DNA from: Trichopria drosophilae | Taxonomy: Eukaryota > Arthropoda > Insecta > Hymenoptera > Diapriidae | DNA length: 64,000 bases | Reading direction: 5' to 3' | NCBI GenBank assembly: GCA_030407085.1 | Contig: CM059586.1 | Span: forward strand, 99,523,501 to 99,587,500 | Shown: positions 36,110 through 46,530 of the stretch, in pieces | Numbering within the stretch: position 1 is the stretch's first letter | Layout of the letters: every line of letters starts with the position of its first letter | Translations under genes and position numbers: made by a program | The notes under the pieces: generated by a model | What the model was told of the DNA's origin: nothing | Database searches by the model: none | What the model saw: the letters and a program-made list of their open reading frames with translations, nothing else

Positions 36110-36403
36110 TCAATTCAGTGTATCTTGAAGATTCATCAATATGAATTTGTAATCTGCACATCCCGAGAAGTCCCTTGTGCAGGGAAAAGAAGGCTCAATC
36201 TCCTCCGCAAATTTCGTGGTAAGCCCCATAAAACTCTTACCAACATCTCCATCTTTTAATGGATTAAGCCCTTCAACTGAACAATTTCTTTTTATGAAAT
36301 TCATGGCCAAATACCGCCACGTGATGTTCCAAGCAGAGCGATTGCGACGAGTTCCTGGCATTACAACTAATCGGTCGACAGGGTTGTAGCAAGATCTTTT
36401 CAT
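36110..36403 (-). CDS. Unrecognised 97-aa ORF, possible gene fragment
   Basis: I do not recognise the protein. Its composition is unlike the AT-noise ORFs: RLVVMPGTRRNRSAWNITWR, then YLAMNFIKRNC, VEGLNPLKDGDVGKS and FAEEIEPSFPCTRDFSGC. Another open frame on the same strand (36273-36524) overlaps its 5' part, so a frameshift may split a longer reading frame. It lies just outside the segmental duplication. It could be a decayed exon or retrocopy. Confidence 0.3.
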   Translation of the reverse strand: MKRSCYNPVDRLVVMPGTRRNRSAWNITWRYLAMNFIKRNCSVEGLNPLKDGDVGKSFMGLTTKFAEEIEPSFPCTRDFSGCADYKFILMNLQDTLN

Positions 36404-36551
36404 CGTTTAGAAATCTCAACGAGTAAAAGATCATCATCATCGAAGATATTGTATCTAAATTAGATAAGTCACACCGCAATGCCTTACTTTCACATTTTTG
36501 TTTTCCAATAATTTTATAAACCAAAAAGAAATTTTGCCTAATAGCTTATGT

Positions 36552-39500
36552 CCCGGCCCGTCTCTAATGATAGAAACACCAAAATCATTACTACAACACT
36601 TTCAAGATATCAAGTACTTCCACAGTCTGAGTAAAACATGGAGCTCTTTTGTGAAAAATATAATATTACCACTCCGGGCATCTAACCTTATTTTGGGCCC
36701 TGCCTGAAATCTTCAAGCGTGACGTTCGCCATCGATTCGCTCGTGCCACAAATTTCCATATTTCTAAAAAACTAACATATTTCATTTGGAACACGTACAT
36801 ACGAAGCGTTTCACATTTGTCAGGGCTGCCATGCAAAGTGATATGCTTCATTTCTGCATATCGAAAAGCATTATCATATTTTGAATATCTAATGAAATTT
36901 AGCTAAGAAAAGTATTATACCTTCTATGAAATAACGTTCTGACCAGTGCAAAATAAGAAAAACGCACGTAAGTATTAGTTAAATTACTTATCGATTTTTG
37001 TGTATGCTCATTCGATTGGTAAGATTTAAAATGCAAAACATCTCATCAAGCAAAACATCTGGAAAGTTTCATCTCAATTTCATTAATAGTTTTAAAATGA
37101 ATGAATGTTTAAAATAGGTAGCGGCCGACGGCCAGCGCGTCATGTGTGCCACGGCGATGCGCGCAAGGCCACGACCAACATTAAACATTCATTACTTTTA
37201 AACTATTAATGCAATGGAGATGAAACTTTCCACAAAATTTGTTCATACCTTAATGAACAACTTTCTCGCTGAAAGTTTTCGGATGCTTGAAATTCCCTCG
37301 AAAAACGAAGCGCCTGAACGTATAGAAACACAAATTTCGCAGTTCTGCATTGAAAAATTAATAACTTTTTTATTTATTAAGATATATCACTTTTTCTTAG
37401 TGCACTAGATCTAGGAAACTATAATGAACAATTTTATTTTCTATTCGTTTCAAAATTCTCAAAATTGACTGAGTTATAGCGAGTTGAAATAGAATGTATT
37501 TGCGAACCGGCCACGCAGTAACCAGTGCTGCGTAGACAGGACTCAGTCGTGTTTCTTCCTTTCCTTGTAAAAAAGCAGACGAATGTTTCATTTTCAAAAA
37601 CACGGATTATCTATCAATATTTTACAAGACATTCATAATTTATTAAAGCTATTCTTGTTTTTATTTCTTTTAAAAAATTAAATTAAAATTACCCAGATGG
37701 TTATTATCTCAGATGTTGTAAAAACAAGTATAATACGCAATAAAAGAAAATGACCCTGGTTTTTCTCATCGTAAAGAATAATCACTGTTTTGAAGATAAA
37801 TTGCTCTTATAATAAATAAAAATTGTAATTTCCTTGATAACCCGAATTTTCTGTAGCTGTTAATATTTGTAATTGCGAATTAGATATACTCGTACATAGT
37901 ATAATTAGTCTGTGACAGACTTAAGTATATGCGAAAGAATTAACAACGCCAAAGCCGATATACTAATGCAGAGATTTGCAGCATAATAACAAAGCTTTGA
38001 CCACAGTTACGAACACAATGTCTAGTTATTTATTAAACTATCCAGCTTCCCTATTAATCGCCGACAATAAATAAAGCAGAGAGAAAATAAGAGAAATGGA
38101 GCTTAATTTCAGGTGGGGATAAACATTAGGTACTTCACATAATAAGTTTAATAATATTTTTATTTCAAAACGTATAATATCTAAATTACATTAAACATAC
38201 ATTTTTTAAAGCGTTTTCGCTCAAATATTTACATATATTTTCAGAGACGAGATTAGGAAAGCCGAAAGGTGCCAACATGAATTTATTTTCGATAGCTTCC
38301 GTAAGCTCCCTTCGCCGTATAGCATCATTGTAGTTTTTGCATACAATACTGCTATACATCGGATAATTCTTTATTATCGTGTTAGAGTTAAACACGGAAG
38401 AACATTTTCTTGCATGCCGTGTTAACTCTCCGACTTGCTTCATTAGAAGATCGTGAACCGTAAGATTAGGACATAATTTGTCATTCTTCATCTTCACGAT
38501 CTCCAAGTTACACCGGGCGGCAAAGAAGTTGTTCATTTCGAATAAGTAGTCAGCAACTTTGTCTCTCCTGGCTACATCGACGCTTCCCTGTTTGACGATA
38601 TGCTTGATATACACTTTCGTAATAGTGTCAAGCTGTAAACCGTCACGAACTTCATTTAATATGAGGTTATACTTCTCGCGAAATTCTGAGAAGCATCCCG
38701 GGTTAGGTGCTAAATAAGCACTAAATGGTGTAGCGCCAAATTTGTTTATAGATGACAAATCGGCACCACGATCAAATAACATTTGAATAACCTGGTGCTG
38801 CTTGAATTTTGAAGCAACGTGTAACGGAGTGTTCGCTTGTCCATCGATGCAGTCGAGACGACTTTCCTTGTGCTCCAACAGCATTTCAAAAATGTTCATT
38901 TTTGCATCATCCGCAGCTGCAATGTGCAGGGGCGTGGTATATATATTTCTTATGTAGTCAATATCGTCCACGTTTCCCTTTGCTGCATCAATGAATATGT
39001 CGATGCCGCTTTGTTCGGTACAATAAATCTGCGCGCCTTTAGATAACAGAAATCGAACCAAGTTTTCGTCGTTATTCCAAACCGCTAAGTGAAGTGCAGT
39101 AGTGCCATATTTGTCACGAAAGTTAATATCACCACCCCTATTCACAAATTCCTCTATTAATCGTTGACTCTCCAATCTAGCTGTTGTCAGTAACGATATA
39201 TGACACATAAGCGTTGTTTTCTGTTCGTCTCTTGCATTTTCATCAGTTCCAAGCATTAATTCAGAGGAATATTCATCGCATTCGCGAACAAGCCGTTCAT
39301 CTTCTGCATCCTCTGGATTCAGATGGATTCTACACTCTCCGAATTTGTTGATAGTATCTGCGAAAATCTCAGAAATCTTCATAATGGATAAAGTGAACGC
39401 CGAAGTTGCCTGGAAGTCAGAATAAACCAAATTAATAAAGTATGTTCGTTCAAAATTACAAAATATTCCCTAGTTCGGGATATAACGTTTTCCACAGTGT

Positions 39501-39753
39501 CTTATGAGAATAATACGACAAATTCAGATACCCTTTTAAACCAGAAAATTCAGCAAAACAAATAGAAGTACTAGCTGTAATGTTCAACCATCCTTATTTA
39601 TAACTATTGACATTTATACTTATTTATAACAATTGACACAAGCAATGATTTGTTACTTACAGAATTTGTTGACGAATCTGGATAAACAGTTGAAAACTTC
39701 GGGATGATGCCTGCTTTGACTGCTCTAGTAGACGGCTGCACGATAAATGACAA
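36552..39753. repeat. Segmental duplication, copy 1
   Basis: Collinear and highly similar to 60870-64000 in the same orientation; both start at (T/C)CGGCCC(G/A)TCTCTAATG. The block carries the ankyrin/PRANC gene and its flanks. Copy 1 has an extra foldback fragment at 37044-37569. Copy 2 has about 480 extra bp in an intron. Confidence 0.9.
37044..37569. mobile_element. Truncated ACACGGAAAG foldback element inserted in duplication copy 1
   Basis: Copy 2 reads straight from GCAAAACATCT into AAAAAGGCAGA at 61370, so this is an insertion or copy 2 lost it. The text matches the centre and right arm of the element at 58736-59598, including the GC-rich centre (GGCCGACGGCCAGCGCGTCA, in opposite orientation). 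It ends at GTGTTTCTTCCTTTCC. The left arm is cut short at GGAAAGTTTCATCTC. GCAAAACATCT is repeated at the left junction. Confidence 0.8.
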
Positions 39754-39932
39754 TGTTGTAGGATGATACTCCTTCAAGCTTTTCTTACCTGAACGACCGG
39801 GTTGTTGAGGGGTGGGGGGATTTTTACCGTTCCAAAGAGGTGGGATATGTTTTCCGTCTTGAAACGGGAAAGATAGTACCTACGACGATTGGGCCCAATA
39901 TTACCTGCCCGTAGAAATTTGTTTATCTGCAT
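38186..39932 (-). CDS. Ankyrin-repeat protein with PRANC-like C-terminus, copy 1 (three-exon model)
   Basis: The main exon (39409-38186) encodes an ankyrin protein. With the conventional start at ATG 39382 it has 398 residues: ankyrin-like units at about 57-86, 94-122, 149-180 and 184-222 (TALHLAVWNNDENLVRFLL; TPLHIAAADD; NTPLHVASKFKQHQVIQMLF), then a C-terminal region with CNLEIVKMKNDK...LTVHDLL and a final F-box-like LVSENICKYLSENALKNVC, typical of PRANC domains. PRANC-ankyrin proteins occur in poxviruses, Wolbachia and Nasonia-type wasps; F-box-like ends can recruit SCF ubiquitin ligases, so substrate targeting is a plausible role. Upstream, exons 39735-39661 (GTAAGT donor) and 39932-39789 (ATG, GTAAGA donor) join in phase 0 and would add 82 residues with an Arg-rich N-terminus. 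The 53-nt first intron is short. The main exon is sure; the extension is inference. Confidence 0.85.
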
Positions 39933-40330
39933 TTATTATAAACGTCTCATAAACGAAATATGTATTTATTACTACTGAGAAAATAACGGTTCTAGTTTGG
40001 GAGAGCTTCGTCAGAAACCATGTACCTGGAAATTGTAATATGCTAGAAAAATACGTCTCGAGCAATTTGCAAAAATCTCATTGTTTCTTCCTTCGTAACA
40101 AAATGTATGTGTTGTCAATTTTTATAAAATGAATCAATCTTTTGGACAAGACCGATAGAAGTTTCGCCAATTACTTCGAAATGTATAATATAATATAATT
40201 TATTTTTCGAAAATATACATTGCTTGAATATTTATTTCATAGGTTCTTTACCACACGTATAACATTCCAATTTAACTGGTTTTAATGGGATCCTAAAATT
40301 GGAAATGCGCGGGGGGGGGGGGGCATTCTT
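39933..40330. other. Stretch without a gene; poly-G run
   Basis: AT-rich sequence upstream of the ankyrin/PRANC gene, with a run of 13 G at 40311-40323. No promoter motif can be pointed to. Confidence 0.4.
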
Positions 40331-40331
40331 G

Positions 40332-40408
40332 ATTGGGTACGCTGACGATGTCGCGGCAGTCATTATAGCCAGAGTCACTGCGTCGGTCCAAGCCCGATTA
40401 AACCAGGT
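40332..40408 (+). pseudogene. Reverse-transcriptase crumb (YADD motif)
   Basis: The frame reads IGYADDVAAVIIARVTASVQ, then ARLNQVI. This is the catalytic motif and following helix of a non-LTR reverse transcriptase (R1/I-type GYADDVA....AR.....AQ..LN). Only about 26 codons remain, starting just after the poly-G run. Confidence 0.6.
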
Positions 40409-40409
40409 A

Positions 40410-42850
40410 ATAATTGTACATGGAGCAATGTTCATAAATGTAATTGGCTGTGAGTAGTTGAAGAACTAAAAACACGTCTTCATTTTTTATAAAAATGTTG
40501 ACAATTTTTCCGAATGTCAAGTAATCACCGTCTCCAATATCAACAACGAAAACCATCTGTACAGCATACGTACTTTCATTAACAGTTACGCAAGTCGTGG
40601 ATACAATTGGTCATCTGAACTTCCCGGAAAATAAAGCATTCTATCTTTTACGTCAATTTTTTTAGGATTATTACATATTATATTCTAACATGTGACAGTG
40701 CAACTTAACTTATGGTAGGCCATTTTCAATTGGTTTCTCATAGTATTGCTTTTTGTGACATTCTTTCTATTACTGCTAGTAATCACATGTTGTTTTAACT
40801 GGCGATGTTTTGATTCTAATCTCATTGTCGAGTAGTGGATAGGTGGTCCATTGGGCTTAATTACACGAACATAATGCAGCATCATATGAAATTTATATTT
40901 CAGTGGTCCATATAATTTGATATACATACAATGAAATTCTGGAATTAAAAACTCTAGTGAAATTATGTGACCTTGTACTAAACGAGGAGATGTTAACAAG
41001 CCTACTATTTTACGAAGCGACAAGTACAAATTCCATGTTTCATTTTCTTCAGGTACCTTTTCACCAACAAATATGCCAAAATATCTATAGAAACACACCA
41101 CTTCCGTTGCATTCATTTTTAATTTTCTACTCTTCTTAATAAGTTCGCTTTTTATTTGTGGTATTTTATTACCACTTTCAACTGGACCATATTGAAATAT
41201 CTGCAATGCGGAAATAAGAAAATTCAAAGAAAATAGATTCTGATTGTAAATTAAGTCATTGCATATATTTACCATCGTTACGATATCGCCACTGCGCAAA
41301 GCTAGAAGGGAACGCGATGGTTAAGTGGTTAGCATGCTCGCTTCGTAAACTGAACGTTCCTTAGGTCGTCAGTTCGAATCCCCGTCCGGCAACTTTTTCT
41401 GATTATTTCCATTGCGGATAATTCGGGAAACCTTGCTGGGCGAAGGTACGAATTTGGGACTGCTACCGACATCAGTCGGTAGTTATCGACACCGTGAATG
41501 GTTTTTCCGTGGTCGACGCTTCGTCAATATTGTCTTGAATCAAAATAAGACAATGTTTGCGATGCGCCTGCTACGGCACAGTCCACCGACTAACTGTTCA
41601 CGGTGTCGATTATGTGTAGTATTTGTGATTGTTTACTTGTTTGTATCGTCCTGTGTGGGATGATGACTAAGCCTTGCCCGATTAGCCATAGATGGCATAA
41701 AGTTGGCAAGTAAATCTGACCAATGTATGTATGTATTTACCATCGTGTAATTAGCAGTGCCCTCCTATATGTCATGCATTATATCTACATAAATATTTTC
41801 ACATAAGTGAAATTCCTTAATTTTATGAAAAATATTGACTTCCTTAATTCCACTCTCCGAATGATTATTTTGTTTGCAAGTCTCGTCATATTGTTGCTGT
41901 ACCGTTCGAATTAAAGTTTCGTTTTCTCGTGACATATTGCTCATTTCTTTAACCGACGTTGTACATATTCGGCAAGGCTTTCCCGTTGAAAAGGTAGGGT
42001 CAATGCCGAAAATTTCGCTTAAGCCCAGATTGTCTCCCGTAATCAAACTCAGTAGGAAAAAAGTTGGATATTGTTCATTACCAACATCAATTGTTAAACC
42101 AATATCATGTAATTCATTACACTTCATTGTTATTGGATCAAAAATGTTTTCAATTCCAAATTGTTTTTTATGTTTTGTATAGAATAAAGCAACCAATATT
42201 ATATTATTTAATTGTTAAGCAATTGAAGGTTGCAAACAAGGCATGTATTCGTAAATTCCTCCTAATGGGTGACCTATTTCAAAATCGACATAGTAAAGTA
42301 TGAATGGTAAAACAAATTTATTTTCGAATTGTTTACATTTTTGTTTCTAAAATTCTATTTGAATAATATCGCAAATGATATATTTCTCATTTTCCATTTT
42401 ATTTACATATTTCTTTAATGTATGGAACATTCCAGGAAGTTCCAGTAAAAGTTTTAGGCTCCATTTTAATGGAATGTAGTGGGCCTGTGAATTGATTGCA
42501 TTTTCACGAATTTGGCCATCAATTACTTCTTCGACCAATTCACTCCCTATTTTGTGCTCTATAGGCATGATCATTAGCTTTTTCTGTGTGTACGTGGAAA
42601 ATCGTTTGGGCTCTGAATCAAATTTACAGAAAATTGTTCTGCACGATTCAAGGACTCCACTCAAAATATCTTTACTTTGTTGACAGATCTTTTTCTCTGT
42701 TAAATAACGTATCATTTGCTCTTTTATGTAAGGAGTGTACGCGATATTCACAAAATCAATCATTACATCTATGAAAATTTGCACAACGTTTCGTGGTATC
42801 GTGCTATTATTATATCTCTAACGTTAATAATAATAATCGTTTTTCTAAGT
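40410..42850 (-). pseudogene. Broken transposon-type gene of an uncharacterised family, split by a SINE
   Basis: Minus-strand segments are collinear: STIPRNVVQIFIDVMIDFVN and YIPLKWSLKLLLELPGMFHT (42820-42347); FILYYVDFEIGHPLGGIYEY, NIILVALFYTKHKKQFG, LLSLITGDNLGLSEIFG and HLCENIYVDIMHDI (42310-41765); and QIFQYGPVESGNKIPQIKSE with FHMMLHYVRVIKPNGPPIHY and RLESKHRQLKQHV (41299-40685), plus a tail MVFVVDIGDGDYLTFGK to about 40410. From memory these motifs match a large uncharacterised protein family repeated in insect, fish and cnidarian genomes and thought to be transposon-derived. Stops after HDI and in the 42.2-42.3 kb part, plus frameshifts, break it. A SINE interrupts the frame right after EGTANYTMVN. 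Confidence 0.65.
41279..41733 (+). mobile_element. tRNA-derived SINE, copy 1
   Basis: 455 bp are bounded by a perfect 13-bp target duplication TATTTACCATCGT (41266-41278 and 41734-41746). The head is tRNA-like with an A-box region (ATGGTTAAGTGGTTAGCATG) and a B box (AGTTCGAATCC). The body (GCGAAGGTACGAATTTGGGA, then TCGGTAGTTATCG) is shared with the second copy at 52145. The 3' end is a TGTA/ATGT tandem. It lies in the disrupted transposon-type gene on the opposite strand. Polymerase III transcription is expected of the family, not shown. Confidence 0.88.
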
Positions 42851-44290
42851 CTATTAAAGTAGCCATATTTATATTTGTGTGTACAAGTTATTTTTAAAGA
42901 TGGAATGAGTCTTATTATTCTTATATATGATGAATTACGAAATAGAAATTTTATTTAATTCGCTTATAAATTTATCCACTACAGTGTAATGTCGAACTCT
43001 GTCACAATTATTTTTATATACAAATAGTTGGAAGAATGTTCATAAATGTCCACATTCTGCCCAGAACTGGAGATTCAAATCGAAGAAACCATTGTAGCAA
43101 TAGTGAACTGCGTCGATTATGCTATTTTACCGAATTTTATAATTGTGTTATAATTGTGTCATTTATTATGACGAACTGTAACACGCCGGTTACAATACTC
43201 CACTTGGAACCTCGGCTCTCGTAACTCAGAAGGTAAGACACCGACAGAGCGGCCAGTAATCAGAAGCGATGTGGTTTCAGGAAGGCCCATGAGACGACAC
43301 GGCGCGACGGTCGCGGAGCGCGATTGCGAGACGACCAGCAGGGTTGGCACTATACGCCGATTGCATTAATTCTTACAATTTGTCGCGACTCGCGAAAATT
43401 AATATTCTTACGCGTCGCTGCATACTATTGTCCTGTGCTGTATACTTGGATTAAGTGCTTGAAAATACATAGTTTTGGAGCAATCAACGTGTTATTTATT
43501 TTTCAAGGGCGGATGCCCATTGCACGGTGTTAGCGGGACCGGCCTTTTTATCTTGCATATCGTCTTGATTTTGTCCCGAGACGATGTTGGTGATGACAAA
43601 CATTGTCAGACGGCAATACAAAAGAGGCTATTCGTAAATAAATCGGTCTGAAATAAGGAAAAAGATAGTCGAAAAGAGGCTATCCGTAACACATACAAGA
43701 AAATTTTTTTAATTGAAAACGCATTAAAATAAATAAATAAAAGTGAAACTGTAACTGAAACTCTATGCGAATAAATAAAATAAAAAGTGCATGTTAATAA
43801 ACGGGAAGTAATAAAACTAGACGAGGACGATAAATAAAATAATTTTATTTAAATTCTAACAAGTTGACGTAAAAGAAAGAACTCTACACAAATTTTTAAA
43901 TGAAAAGGGATTTACAATCCAGCAGGAACTGTTGATTAATATAAAGAAGAAAATGGAATAAACCATTAAAAAAATAAGTAAAGTGGATGCACAGAAAAAT
44001 TCAAATAAAAATGTGAGCAAAATTAAAATATGTCACAATTCAAAAGATAGTTTTCTTCAAAGGCAAAGAAAAGTTGTGAAGTAAAGTTTAATGATGGAAA
44101 TATGGGAAGATGAAATTGCAAAACGCGAAATTTTACAAAAATGAAAAGTAACATTTCGAAAAATATTGTTTAAAAATTCGCGAAATAAAGTCATAAACAA
44201 AAAAAGGGCTTTAAAAAAATAAAATTTCAATTAAAAGGCGAACAAGTTAAATTTATGCATGGAATTATTATTCATGAATGTCGTTTTCAA
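42851..44290. other. Stretch with a GC-rich patch, possible LTR
   Basis: 43160-43560 is much richer in G+C than its surroundings, starts TGTAACACGCCGG at about 43168, and may be a solo LTR, but no matching end or target duplication was found. 43680-44290 is A-rich, with no coding signal. Confidence 0.3.
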
Positions 44291-44813
44291 ATTAAACTAG
44301 TGTTGGCGTGGTGCCTCGCTCGCTTCGCTCGCTCAGAAACTTCGACCCAGTAGAGAGTCGGCTATTCCTTTATACTCATTTGTTTACTAACAGCTTTCAA
44401 TTATATTATAAAATTATATTCATATTTGGGGGTCAAATCATATTTAGGTCCAAGTGGCTTCGATAGATATGTTACAACAATATAGTGTTTTTTATATGTA
44501 TGAAAATTGAAAATGATCAATTTCAAAACTTCAACCCCGACAACAAGCCAGCCGAAGTATTAATAAATAAAAGTTGCAAAATACTTAGTTCATGCACTTG
44601 TATTGTAATAGACTATTCGATGCATATTACATGTTTATAGTGTTTTACTAATTACTGTCTGTATCATTATGATCTTATATATACAATATATATATACATA
44701 TAATTCGTCGAAGATATCTTGAAAGTGTCGAAAAGATCTCTGACGGATATCTTTTAGATACTATAAGACATCTTTTAGATATATCGAAATAGTTATTTTC
44801 GTATCAAGGGCGT

Positions 44814-45195
44814 TGTTCTTGAATGGGTTAGGTGGTCGCCGAATCGTGAACCTCTTCACACGCGAAAAAGTGAGAGAGAGTGAGAAAAAACTGCGACGAG
44901 GGAACCGAGTTCCAATGAATTGGCACAGAATGTAATTCCACAGTACTTTTCTTTATTGAGCACACGGAGATACAGCGAATTTATTTATTTTATCGATTTG
45001 TGTATATAGATCGTTCAGAGTCTGTTCTGCTACTGACTTGCTCACACATCGATTGCGTGATTGAACCGAATCGGAGTGGGCGCCGCACGCATGCGCCAAA
45101 CAATATGTAAAATCGCCGCGAACGACAAAGTGATGCGTTCGTACACTAAAGCAATTAATGGATTCGCGCGAAATATCCAAACGCATAATGCAACA
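44814..45195 (-). repeat. BEL/Pao 3' LTR
   Basis: Downstream LTR, 382 bp, preceded on the minus strand by a G-rich purine tract at 45196-45208. Differences from the 5' LTR include ATTCCAC versus ATTAAC and ATATCC versus ATCTTC. Confidence 0.92.
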
Positions 45196-45272
45196 TTACA
45201 CCCCCCGTTGCGACATGATAGTGCTCGCAATAAGAAACTTAAAGATAGAAAATCACATAATTACAAACTAAA

Positions 45273-46530
45273 TTACGTCGACTCGGGCGAATCAATGTGT
45301 ACCGGTAACAGAACTATTTTGGTTATCGGACGCACAAATTCAGACGTAGCAGTACGCACTTTGACGACGCGAATAAGACCGTCGGAACCACGAGTACACT
45401 GAGTTACGCGTGGGAGCGGCCACTTTGTTGGTGGTAGTTTCTCTACATGAACCAAAACTAGCTGACCGGTCGTTAGGTTCACTTCAGGGCGACGCCATTT
45501 AGAACGATGCTGCAGGGCTCGCAGGTAGTCCGCCGACCAGGATTTCCAAAAACGCTCTAGCATCTGCCGATATAGCTGCCAACGCGATAACCTATGTTCG
45601 GAGAGGTCGAGGACGGAGGGACTTGGAGGAGCTGTTAATGCAGTTCCGACCAAGAAATGACCTGGTGTCAGAGCCTCGAGGTCATTCGGATCGTTGGTGA
45701 GTGGCGTCAGCGGGCGTGAGTTCAGACAAGACTCAATTTCGCACAAGAGTGTCCCTAACTTCTCAAAGGTAGGGGGTGTGATCACCTATGATCCGGTATA
45801 GGTGCGATTTGACACTTTTTACCCCGGCCTCCCATAGGCCACCGAAATGAGGAGCTCTTGGAGGTAGAAAGTGCCATGATATGCCATCTCTCGCGAGCAG
45901 AGCGTGAAACGAGGTATCTTTCAGGGCGTTGTTAAACGCAGACGATAAAATAGTGTCTGCTCCGCAGAAAGTGGTGCCTTGATCGTTGTACATGTCGGTG
46001 GGCAATCCACGTCGACATACAAAACACTTGAAAGCGGCTAAGAACGTTTCAGACGAATAGTCCGAAACGAAACAAACGAAAAGCGCTATGTACGCTGGAT
46101 GACTCTTGTGGCCACGACCACGCATAGCACGCACTTGTAAGGGGCCAGCGTAATCGACGCCACAATACTGAAATGGTCTAGCCGGGCGAATGACACGCGA
46201 TGCGGGAAGAGCACCCAGGAGTTGCGAAGCGGATTCAGCTTTAAGTCGGGTACACGGTACACAGTGAAAGATCATTGAACGCACAAGCTTGTGAGCTTGA
46301 AGGATCCAAACGGAATTGCGCAAAGTCTGGAGGGTCAAGCTAATACTGCCGTGCAGACACTGATGATGTGCTTGTCGCACAAAGAGTCTAATCACCGGAT
46401 GATTTTTTAGAACAATGGGGTGAGCGACGTCATAATACACATCAGCATGCTGAAGACGACCGCCTACGCGAATGAGGCCGTCTTTATCCAGAAACGGATC
46501 GAGACCCTTCAAGGGACTGTGTGAAGACAC
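45273..46530 (-). pseudogene. BEL/Pao integrase with C-terminal DUF5641-like domain
   Basis: 46530-45763 holds the zinc-binding region (AHHQCLHG...HCVPCTRLK), then the DDE core with D in YCGVDYAGPL, D in YNDQGTTFCGAD and E in GGLWEAGVKS; all three acidic residues are present. After a frameshift near 45780, 45785-45273 continues with CLNSRPLTPL, EALTPGHFLVG and the C-terminal WPLPRV...GSDGLIRVVKVRTATS of the type known as DUF5641. Both parts are open but in different frames. Confidence 0.9.

Noticed and set aside
38809..39046. Plus-strand ORFs inside the ankyrin/PRANC exon
   Set aside because: Antisense shadows of a well-supported minus-strand coding exon.
41310..41395. tRNA gene suggested by A- and B-box-like sequence
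   Set aside because: The tRNA-like part is the head of a SINE with a target duplication and a long body; no proper cloverleaf with acceptor pairing was evident.
43168..43560. Solo LTR of a gypsy-type element
   Set aside because: TG start and GC-rich composition are suggestive, but no matching end, target duplication or second copy was found; kept only as a low-confidence remark.
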